Assembly (NCBI GenBank): GCA_027604005.1
Contig: JADGJT010000514.1
Span: forward strand, 1 to 13,747
Source of the DNA: Dinochytrium kinnereticum
Lineage: Eukaryota; Chytridiomycota; Chytridiomycetes; Chytridiales; Chytridiaceae
Length of the DNA stretch: 13,747 nt
Direction: 5' to 3'
Shown here piece by piece: positions 1 through 7,100 of the stretch. The notes beneath the pieces are model-generated. The model saw only the letters and a program-made list of their open reading frames with translations. It was not told the origin of the DNA and made no database searches. Each line of letters begins with the position of its first letter. Position 1 is the stretch's first letter. The position numbers and the translations under genes are program-made.

Positions 1-2
1 CA

Positions 3-1181
3 GATGATGATGACGGCATCTATGCACGGACCAGATCTCGAGCGCCTGCGCCTGAGTGGTCTACAACGCTTCAAGTCACCTTTGACGACGAAGGTGCACA
101 CCGCGTCCGCAAGTCTGTTCCTTCTTCGGATCAGATTACCTTCCCTACTCCGGCACCGAGTCCCGTTCCACCTGAACGAATTCCTATGTCGTCAATACAG
201 CCTCTGCCACAGACAGTGAAAGAGGCAATGTCACGACCTGAGGAAGCTCCATACTGGTATGCCGCTATGCTCCGCGAGTATAATGAGTTAAAGGAAAGAG
301 GGACGTGGGAAGAAGTTGTCTTGCCTGATAATGCACATCTTATTGATGGTCGATGGGTCTTTGATCACAAGTTTGACCACGAAGGGTACTTGATCCGTTT
401 CAAGGCTCGATGGGTGGCAAGAGGATTCAGTCAAATCCCAAACGTTGAATATACTGAGGTTTATTCACCTGTCGCAAATGCAAAGACGATCCGCTTCTTC
501 TTAGCATGGGCAGTTATTCTCAACCTCTTTGTCTATCAGATAGACATCACAGGTGCTTACCTGAACGGAACCCTCCATGAGTTAAATTACTTAGTCATGC
601 CACACGGTTTCGAACGTTTTACTGAAAACGGAATCCCGATTGTCTGCAAACTCTTGCAAGCTCTTTATGGACTGCACCAATCAGGGCGAGAGTGGTACAT
701 CACTCTTAAAAAGTGGTACATTGAACATGGTTTTTCTATCAACCTTGCTGATGTGTGTCATTTCCTGAAGTATTTTGAAGCTTTCGACAGTATAGTCCAT
801 ACTATACAATACGTCGATGATATCATCATACTATCCGAAAGCGAGCCAGCCATCAAACAATTTATTGCACATGCTGACGATAAGTTCAAAGTTGGTTCTT
901 CGGGTGTGGTGAACTGGATTACCAAAATCCAAGTCATTCGAAAAGACTCTGGCACTTTTATTTGTCAACAGTTCTACACTCGACATTTATTAGAGTCGTG
1001 CGGACTATGGGAGACGGGTGTCACGGCCAAGCAGACCCCAATGGCTGCTAACTGGAAACACAATCCACCATCGTCCCGAATCATGGGTAAGGCAGAAAGA
1101 AGTGCAGTTATACGAATCTCATCGGGAAGTTCAGCACGAGCCTGGATAAGACGCATCCAAGACGGTCAATATCAGCGATGA
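3..1181 (+). CDS. Ty1/copia pol fragment: integrase-RT linker and reverse transcriptase, 5' end outside window
   Basis: The frame is open from position 3, so the gene enters from outside the window; the ATG at 186 is internal. The first 60 codons are an acidic then Pro/Ser-rich linker of the kind between copia integrase and RT. The RVT_2-type reverse transcriptase follows: GTWEEV and GRWVFDHKFD, then KARWVARGFSQ, YSPVANAKTIR, QIDITGAYLNG (motif A, catalytic Asp), CKLLQALYGLHQSGREWY, and the catalytic YVDD (about 810-822). The usual post-RT region ending with TPM is visible near 1036-1044. After about 1085 the frame loses similarity, although a neighbouring frame still resembles the start of the next conserved block, which suggests a frameshift before the stop. 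The RNase H domain is missing. The family role is copying element RNA into DNA inside a virus-like particle. The RT looks undamaged, but the element as a whole is incomplete. Confidence 0.9.
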   Translation, partial: DDDDGIYARTRSRAPAPEWSTTLQVTFDDEGAHRVRKSVPSSDQITFPTPAPSPVPPERIPMSSIQPLPQTVKEAMSRPEEAPYWYAAMLREYNELKERGTWEEVVLPDNAHLIDGRWVFDHKFDHEGYLIRFKARWVARGFSQIPNVEYTEVYSPVANAKTIRFFLAWAVILNLFVYQIDITGAYLNGTLHELNYLVMPHGFERFTENGIPIVCKLLQALYGLHQSGREWYITLKKWYIEHGFSINLADVCHFLKYFEAFDSIVHTIQYVDDIIILSESEPAIKQFIAHADDKFKVGSSGVVNWITKIQVIRKDSGTFICQQFYTRHLLESCGLWETGVTAKQTPMAANWKHNPPSSRIMGKAERSAVIRISSGSSARAWIRRIQDGQYQR

Positions 1182-1604
1182 GTTTTCCAGGTCGTCATTT
1201 TTCAACTGAAAGCTGACCAGTTCTCGTAAAAGTTTCCTCTTATTATTCTCGGTAATCGACTGGTAGTTGCCCAAAATATTCCACATATCACTAACATAGA
1301 GGCATCTGCTGATAGCCTGATTAGGAATCTCCCCCAGATGACCCTTCAATAGAACTTTCGCCTCTGCATGAAGTTTGCGCCACGAAATACAGGCTTCAAG
1401 CCAAGAGTCATCATTTTTATAACTTGTACGACTAGGAGGCCGAGAGGAAGGGCATTGGTTTTTGAAAATATTAGGATCTTCAAGTCCCTCAATAACATCT
1501 CCAAAACGATTCATAAACGCATAGCATCCAATATTCGTAGTTCCAGGTCCCATGAAGATGGGAATTCCGGTTTCACAGTGAGTAGGTCGAATCGGATATG
1601 ACAT
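1131..1604 (-). CDS. Copia gag-like (UBN2-type) fragment, antisense to the pol fragment
   Basis: The 157-residue minus-strand frame reads like the N-terminal half of a copia capsid protein. Near its start is an IPIFMGPGTTN block, where family members have a substrate such as 'F-x-G-x-N-Y-x-x-W'. Then comes GDVIEGLEDPN, matching the family's 'V-I-E/D-G' position. The helical core has a Trp-rich start (SWRKLHAEAKVLL), then YVSDMWNILGNYQS (family 'A-K-E-x-W-D-x-L') and KRKLLRELVSFQLKNDD (family 'L-x-x-x-L-x-x-L-K-M'). The zinc knuckle, protease and all pol domains are absent. Its 3' end overlaps the end of the plus-strand pol at 1131-1181, so two copia fragments meet tail to tail. The ATG at 1602-1604 is the first in frame but may not be the native start. 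The assignment rests on pattern, not on a search. Confidence 0.6.
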   Translation of the reverse strand: MSYPIRPTHCETGIPIFMGPGTTNIGCYAFMNRFGDVIEGLEDPNIFKNQCPSSRPPSRTSYKNDDSWLEACISWRKLHAEAKVLLKGHLGEIPNQAISRCLYVSDMWNILGNYQSITENNKRKLLRELVSFQLKNDDLENSSLILTVLDASYPGSC

Positions 1605-1621
1605 TTTAAGCCACGGAAAAC

Positions 1622-1642
1622 TCCAAGTAGGCTCTACTTGGA
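1622..1642. repeat. Perfect 9-bp hairpin with a 3-base loop
   Basis: The arms TCCAAGTAG (1622-1630) and CTACTTGGA (1634-1642) pair perfectly around the loop GCT. It lies about 20 bases upstream of the gag-like start on the minus strand, so it would be in that transcript's leader. Function is unknown. Confidence 0.75.
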
Positions 1643-1758
1643 AAAGAAAATCAACGAGCTAATTGATCAAGAGATAACGTCTTCTTGACCACACAATCGT
1701 AACAATCCACAACTCAATCTTTAGTTCAGTAGGGAGCGGGGCTCATAACTTGATAAGT

Positions 1759-1833
1759 CTGTGTGAAGATATAAGAAAACGTATATTGGTACAGAAAAAC
1801 TAGGATACCTGTGTGAAGATATAAGAAAACGTA
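1759..1833. repeat. Exact 25-bp direct repeat, 50-bp period
   Basis: The same 25 bases, beginning CTGTGTGAAGATATAAG, occur at 1759-1783 and 1809-1833. The 25-bp interval between them is not repeated. This could be a short tandem duplication in a leader or LTR-like region, or a regulatory repeat. Confidence 0.9.
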
Positions 1834-2143
1834 GTCTTCAGATATGTCACACTGAAACATGAAAAGAGAGAAAACAGTCACGTGACTACACGTATCTACC
1901 TGGGACACATCTTCAGGTCGATACATTAACAAACAAGAAAAGCCAAGGACAAATATCAGAGGGAACAATAAGCACGAGAAAGTGTTAAGTTTACGCGTTT
2001 TGACGCGTTCTGGGGAGATCAAAGGACCCCAGATTAACTCTTCTTCCCTCCCATCTTCTTTTTATCATTCTAAGTTATGTTTGAGTTTCTTTATTGGTTT
2101 TTCATTTTAACGAATCTGCGGCAAGGACCCCGCGACCGCAGAG

Positions 2144-2165
2144 GAGGCGTCAGTGGTGACGCCTC
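2144..2165. repeat. GC-rich perfect 9-bp hairpin with a tetraloop
   Basis: The arms GAGGCGTCA (2144-2152) and TGACGCCTC (2157-2165) are exact complements around the loop GTGG. A second GC-rich hairpin with a tetraloop lies at 2309-2328, and that one is also present at the far end of the window. The surrounding plus-strand frame (2077-2343) is Arg/Lys-rich and not recognised, so the palindrome is better treated as a DNA or RNA structure than as codons. Confidence 0.8.
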
Positions 2166-2306
2166 ACGTCGCAGAAGAGAGAATCTCATCAGAGATAAAA
2201 AGGGCAGGATGGGAAAAGGTGGAAAGATAACTGGAAAACTCTCTCTCTCTCACAAGCAAATAAAACCTCTACGTTCTAAAAACTACAAAGTAAGATCAGA
2301 CCCCAG

Positions 2307-2351
2307 CACCGCTGGCACTTGCCAGCGGGAAGTTCTTTATTGAATTTTTAA
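2307..2351 (+). repeat. 45-bp hairpin-bearing repeat, copy A (inverted relative to copy B)
   Basis: These 45 bases match the reverse complement of 13430-13474 with one mismatch. They contain the palindrome CCGCTGGC / GCCAGCGG (2309-2328) with loop ACTT, then an A/T-rich tail. In copy B the same bases lie in the reverse-transcriptase reading frame just before motif A. Read on the plus strand, copy A would encode the same short peptide, but a stop lies immediately upstream and similarity ends soon after. It is therefore either a scrap of a second element copy or a small mobile palindrome. Confidence 0.85.
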
Positions 2352-2789
2352 GACAAGTTCTCTCGACGCGTTAGCTTAGCTTATCTTTTCCCATATTGTT
2401 ATCACCACGCCTTACTGCAAGTTTCACCTTACTCTCTCCTTCTCTCCATCCTAAATGAGTTTTTCTTTTGAGGGAATTCTAAAGAATGTTGACCGCAACG
2501 GCTGCACCACGAAGGAAGGGCAGTAGTTTCTCTTTATCCTTGTTTGTATTTTAGGACATTCTTTTTGTTATCCATTGAGGTGTTCGCCGCTGGAAAATAT
2601 TCTTTTCTTGTGTCAAATGCTTTGATTCACGAGCATGAGTACTTAAAGGAAGGGGTTTTGGGTATGTGAAAACTACCTACTTCTGAAGTACAAGAAACAT
2701 CCTTAAGAAAAACTTTCTCTCCAGCCTTTTATCAACAACCAAGTCTTTAGGTTAAGGGTGCCGCAACGCTAGACCAAGACGCTGTCTAA
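2352..2789. other. Gene-free stretch
   Basis: No coding frame, RNA gene or clear mobile-element domain is seen. It is T-rich, with short frames only. Confidence 0.5.
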
Positions 2790-3024
2790 GTAAGGGTAAA
2801 CCAGAGATAGAGGCCTTCATGGCACAACCCCTTACGAAGGTCTGCTCGGAAAAACCACCTCTGTCCATGATCTCTGGCGATGACATGGGCTACCAGATTG
2901 TCCTGGAAGGGGGTAGAGCTGAAAGGAGCCCCCATTAGACGAGCTAGGAGTGAGGATATGTTAAAACGGCTTACACATGATTGTGAGGCTTAAGAATACT
3001 CCTGGGAGCGGGATAGACTCCTAG
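2790..3024 (+). ncRNA. Possible structured RNA with nested helices and a pseudoknot
   Basis: Several complementary segments nest. CCAGAGAT (2801-2808) pairs with ATCTCTGG (2870-2877). Directly inside it, AGAGG (2809-2813) pairs with CCTCT (2858-2862) and CCTTC (2814-2818) with GAAGG (2836-2840). The loop of that inner hairpin carries CCCTTAC (2829-2835), complementary to GTAAGGG (2790-2796) upstream, which would form a pseudoknot. Downstream, GGGGG (2909-2913) can pair with CCCCC (2929-2933), and CTAGGAGT (2944-2951) with ACTCCTAG (3017-3024). Two T6 runs follow at 3075-3080 and 3083-3088 and could end a Pol III transcript. No hallmark of RNase P, MRP, SRP, U1-U6, U3 or group I/II introns was found. 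Strand and function are guesses, and some helices may be chance. Confidence 0.25.
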
Positions 3025-3589
3025 CCCTTTCTACTAGGTACGTGTGATCTCTGTATAGGTTGGTTTTGTTGTTGTTTTTTCGTTTTTTCCCCCTTCACCA
3101 TAATAGAGCTGCCTGAGAACTACTGGTAAGTAGGTAAAGCAAGCAAAATCCTTGCCTATGTTGTAGCACTTCTTCAAAGCACTAAAGAAAAATAAAGAAA
3201 TCACGGCGGGCAAATGCCCCCGGACAGGCCACGGGCTGCCACTTCTATATAATCAATCTTTAGCATTCTATTCGATTTGCGACATTGCCCATCCATGTGG
3301 CGATATGAATCTTAAGCATTCCATTCAAATTGTGAAATTGTGGACACCCTGATTCCTGTTATAACGACTGGAATGCATCAACCTTGATTCCTCTAAACTC
3401 GAGAGACTGAAACTCTGTTCAAAGCACAAGCTGATAAGGAACACCATTGGCCCGAGCAGCATACGATGCAGTTCAAAGTTAGACTAAACCCACCATTGGC
3501 TTCTTTACCAGCGCTTACCAAACCCCAAGTTAAACGAAGCCTTGGTGTACGATGAATCAGGAATATTTCCCACCATGGAAACCAAAGGA
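3025..3589. other. Gene-free stretch with a diverged repeat
   Basis: No gene is recognised. Around 3251-3287 and 3304-3341 there is a diverged direct repeat (both contain AATC, then AGCATTC, then ATT...ATTG) about 54 bases apart. The minus-strand frame at 3393-3611 has no recognisable domain. Confidence 0.45.
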
Positions 3590-3830
3590 AGACTGCATTC
3601 CAATACCCCAATACTTGGTCAACACTGAAGAAAGGCTTACGTAGAAGACAGGTTTAATCTTTAATCCCTAGTGCAATTTACATAAATGTTCTTTGGTGAT
3701 TTTACGGTGTGCAATACTGGTCTGCTGCAGTTCACCATAGCTCTTTTCTTCGTTTGGATAGAGTTGGATCAGAGATTGCCTGTCCAGATAAAGGTAAATC
3801 GACACGTTCTCCCAGTAGGCCAATGGAAAA
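3590..3830 (-). pseudogene. Possible degraded copia RNase H remnant
   Basis: Read on the minus strand, a block IYLYLDRQSLIQL resembles the copia RNase H 'I-Y-x-D-N-Q-S-A-I-x-L' motif. It is followed by IAHRKITKEHL, where family members have 'K-H-I-D-I-R-x-H-F-I-R-E'. After an in-frame stop and a shift comes FYVSLSSVLTKYW, where members have 'Y-V-x-S-x-x-x-x-A-D-x-L-T-K'. Order and spacing fit, but the Asn of the D-N-Q motif is replaced and the frame is broken, so this would be an old dead copy. It could be chance similarity. It is on the strand opposite the copia pol at 3-1181, so it is not that element's missing domain. Confidence 0.35.
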
Positions 3831-3858
3831 CTATAGACTCGCATCAACCAGATCTTCC

Positions 3859-4032
3859 TTTCTCCCTGCACCAGCGTTTCTCAGACATAGATTGCGCTCA
3901 AGCGGAACTCTGTTGCAATCGGTAGCCAACTACACTCCCAATAACCAGAGAATGTTTAGAGCTTTATCCCTGCACGCCCCCCAGATCCCACCAGCTATCT
4001 TGCGCACATTGCACTTGAGCGGAATTCTATGG
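3859..4032. repeat. Imperfect tandem duplication upstream of UTP4
   Basis: The segments near 3859-3915 and 3964-4032 resemble each other. The clearest part is 25 bases at 3891-3915 against 4008-4032 (both ATTGC...AGCGGAA...TCT). There, five of the six differences are transitions. The two halves end about 165 bases before the UTP4 start, so they fall in its promoter region. Confidence 0.55.
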
Positions 4033-4137
4033 CCAACGTTTCATCCAGAGTATCCCTAAGGCAAACCACGTATCTGACTCCAATGATCCCAGACCAAGGA
4101 TGGATGGACCTTGTCTGGACAGAAATTGTCACCCAGA

Positions 4138-4184
4138 TTTTTTTTTCTTTTCAGCGACCCAAAAAAAAAAAAAAAAAAAAAAAA
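4138..4184 (+). promoter_or_regulatory. UTP4 5' leader: pyrimidine tract with CAG, then A24 run
   Basis: A T9-C-T4 tract ends in CAG at 4152-4154, which looks like a 3' splice site of an intron in the 5' untranslated region. Six bases later there are 24 consecutive A (4161-4184), ending 15 bases before the ATG. No matching donor could be fixed. The A run could affect promoter accessibility or translation initiation and is likely to vary in length between strains. Confidence 0.4.
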
Positions 4185-4199
4185 CCAACAAAACTCGAC

Positions 4200-7100
4200 A
4201 TGGTCAAAACCACATCCTCTGCCAGTAAACGAAAGCTCAAAGGATCATCCGCACCTGCCACTCCCACAATAGCTTCATCCCCCAATCCGACCGCGCGCAA
4301 CAGCATGGACAGCAATCCCGCCCGCCTCGCAAGCCTCAAGGCAAAGAGAAAGGAAGAAGCACCCTCATCATCGCCCCCACACGCCAGCACCTCTGCAGAC
4401 GATGCATCGGACCCCCCCACACCTCCTCCAGCTCCCATTGTGAAGATGGTGTCGAATCCCAATACAACGCCTGTGGCTCCCAGGTCGATGATTGCAAAGA
4501 GGTCCATTTTGTTTCATCGGTGTCGGTTTGTGGATCATATGCCGTCTGCCATCAATGCTTTAGCGTTTTCGAAGGAGCCGGTGGAGGCTGTGCCGGGGAG
4601 CTCGAGTAAGGATCGGGTGCTTTTGGCTTGTGCTAGGGAGAATGGGGATCTGGAGATTTGGAATCCGGCTAGATGGCATCTGGAGAGGGTGAGTTGTTGA
4701 TGCTTTTATTTTTGTGAGGAGAGGGTTACTTTTTTAGCCGTTTCGTTTAATCGAAGGGGGTAGTTTGGTTGTTGCTGCAGTTTGGTTTCCTTTCTCCTTG
4801 GGATATGGCTGATCCCATTCTTAGTCATTTCATGTTTTTTACTTTTTCTGTCCATGTCTGACACGACTTCTTCGCAGGTGATCCCTGGTATCCCCGGCGC
4901 CACCATCGAGAGCATCGTTTGGATCCGCCCGTCTGACACTGACAGTGACTCTGACGAAGAAATGGACGCAGACGACGCCAGCGATTCTGACATCAAACCA
5001 ATTGAGAAGACCCGGGAGTCGTTCAAGAAGACCGGCAAGCCCACTCGTCGTTCACGACTTTTGACAGCGGGATTGGATGGATGCATTACTGAGTGGGATT
5101 TGACCACCCTTATGCCGATTGCAAAGGTGGAGTCTGGGGGTGGGGCTATTTGGTGTTTGGCTGCTAGCCCTCGGCATGATGAGGTTGCAATCGGGTGCGA
5201 GGATGGTACTGTAAGAGTTTTTTCGGTGGAGGGGACTCCTGGGACTATTGAGTATAAGGCGACGTTCGATCGTCAGGATGGTAGGCCTTCTTTTTTTTCC
5301 CTTCGTTTTGCCTTAAAAGGGAGGCTTTCTCTTCTTCCTTCTGCTCATCCAAGCTTACAATCCCAACCCACTCTTTATTTCATGGCAGGTCGTATTCTGT
5401 CGGTGGCATACCACCCCACCCAACCCATCCTCTCCACCGGCTCCACGGACTCCTGCATCCGTACTTACTCGACCACCACCCGCCGATGTCTCTCCCGGTC
5501 GACCCTCGACACAGCCAACCACGAAGAAACTCTCGTCTGGGCCATCACCTACCTTCCTGACGGCACGCTTGTCTCGGGTGACTCTCTCGGCACTGTGACC
5601 TTCTGGGACGGCCACAGCCGCACTATTAAACGATCGCTGCGTCCACACGCTGCGGATGTGCTTTGCCTTGCGGTCGGTGAGAAAGGGGACGTGATCTACT
5701 CGTCTGGGATTGATCGGAAGGTTGTGCAGTACCGTTTGGTTGAGGCACCTGTTGGTAGTGGGGGTGTTAGACGTGGTGGTGGGTCGGGGATTTGGGTTGT
5801 GTCGGGGGACAGGAGGTTTCATTCACATGATGTTCGGGCTTTGGCGTTGTGTGAGGCTCGACCTGTTGATGCGATTGTCTCGGGAGGTGTTGATACGATT
5901 TTGACAGTCACAACCTCGGTATCGAGCTTCCCACATTCGAAGCAGATCAGACATAATCCGTTTCCGCAGAAGCCAATTGTGTCAGTTGCGGAGGGAGCTA
6001 GGCTTGTTATGTGCAGGTATTCGGATAGAGTTAAGGTTTGGGCGCTTGGGGAGGCTCAGAGGGGTGTTGGAATTGAGGAGTTAAGGGGGGGTGAAAGGGT
6101 TGGACTTGAGAGTCGGCATCGACTTCTTGCGGATATTAGGGTTAAGGTTTGAGGGCCTTTCTTTTTCTTGATTTTGCTGTTGCTGTTGTTGTTTTGTGTC
6201 TGTGTTTTCCCCCATCTCACGGATAGTGATTTTGGACTGATGCTTTTTTGTTTCTTTTGTCCCCTCGCCGTTTTCTGTTCTTTTTTAAAGCGCGAGACGA
6301 ACCTCACCGCCGCCACTATATCAAGCGATGGAAAGCTCATTGCCGTCTCCGACCTCTACACCACCAAACTTTTCCGCCTCTCTATTCCACCCTCTACCAC
6401 CCCCTCAACCCCCTTCTCCACCCCCCTTGCCAAATCGAAAAAGAAGTCGCAAGACGCCCTAGCCCGCGTGACCCGCGTGAAAGAGTTCCCGTCACCTACG
6501 CTATTGCCCGGCAGCTTGTCGCTGTGTTTCACGCCGGATGGGAGGAGACTTGTAATGGGGGGTAGTGATGGGTTTGTGAGGGTAGTGGATGTTTCTGAGG
6601 GAGGGACGTTTGAGACTGTTGCTGTTTTTGGACAGCATAGGGAGGGTGGAGGGGAGGTTGTGGATTGTTTGGCGGTTAGTTTGGATGGGGAGTGGTTGGC
6701 TTCTGCAGATTTGGGTAATCGGATTCATGTGTTTAGTTTGGATTCTTTGAGGGTTTGTATTTGTTTTGTTTTTTTGTGGGGAGTGTTTGTTTTTTTGTTT
6801 TTTCTTTTTATAGTTTGTTGGTGTGGTGTTTGATTTCTCCTTTTCTCGGCTTGATTTAACCAATAGTCTAACTCCGTCTCCTAATCACCCCCTTCCCCAC
6901 ACAAAAAAACCAACAAAACCCCTCCCTCCCTCAATAGCACCACGCAACCCTCCCCCGCTTCTCAACCCTCCACACAGCGATCTCCTTCCACCCGACCTCC
7001 CCAATCCTCACCGTGACTACCTGCTCGAACGAACTATATATCTACGACGCTGAAGACCGTCGCTTGACGGATTGGTCGAGGGAGTACTCGCATCGGCTGC

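Larger units (their letters stand above)
1605..2143. other. Gene-free stretch next to the gag fragment
   Basis: No convincing gene is seen. A minus-strand frame at 1726-2022 is hydrophobic and low in complexity and matches nothing recognised. The position upstream of the gag-like fragment is where an untranslated leader or LTR would lie. However, no pair of LTRs, no TG...CA boundary and no primer-binding site could be established. It contains a hairpin (1622-1642) and a 25-bp direct repeat, described separately. Confidence 0.5.

Noticed and set aside
1131..1205. Copia pol continuing into an RNase H domain
   Set aside because: Only a short off-frame block resembles the start of the next region; the sequence then becomes the antisense gag-like fragment.
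1690..2060. Possible copia LTR
   Set aside because: No second copy, TG...CA boundaries or primer-binding site could be found in the window.
2077..2343. Plus-strand 88-residue Arg/Lys-rich frame
   Set aside because: It spans two GC palindromes, has no recognisable domain, and its last part is an off-frame reading of the 45-bp RT-derived repeat.
2790..3024. Known RNA families (RNase P, MRP, SRP, U1-U6, U3, group I or II intron)
   Set aside because: None of their diagnostic conserved blocks could be seen; only generic pairing remains.
4151..4507. Minus-strand 118-residue frame
   Set aside because: It is the complement of UTP4 exon 1 and of the A24 run (giving poly-Phe); it is a shadow of the C-rich exon.
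5355..5822. Minus-strand 155-residue frame opposite UTP4 exon 3
   Set aside because: The plus strand encodes conserved WD40 blocks; the antisense frame is a by-product of biased codon use.
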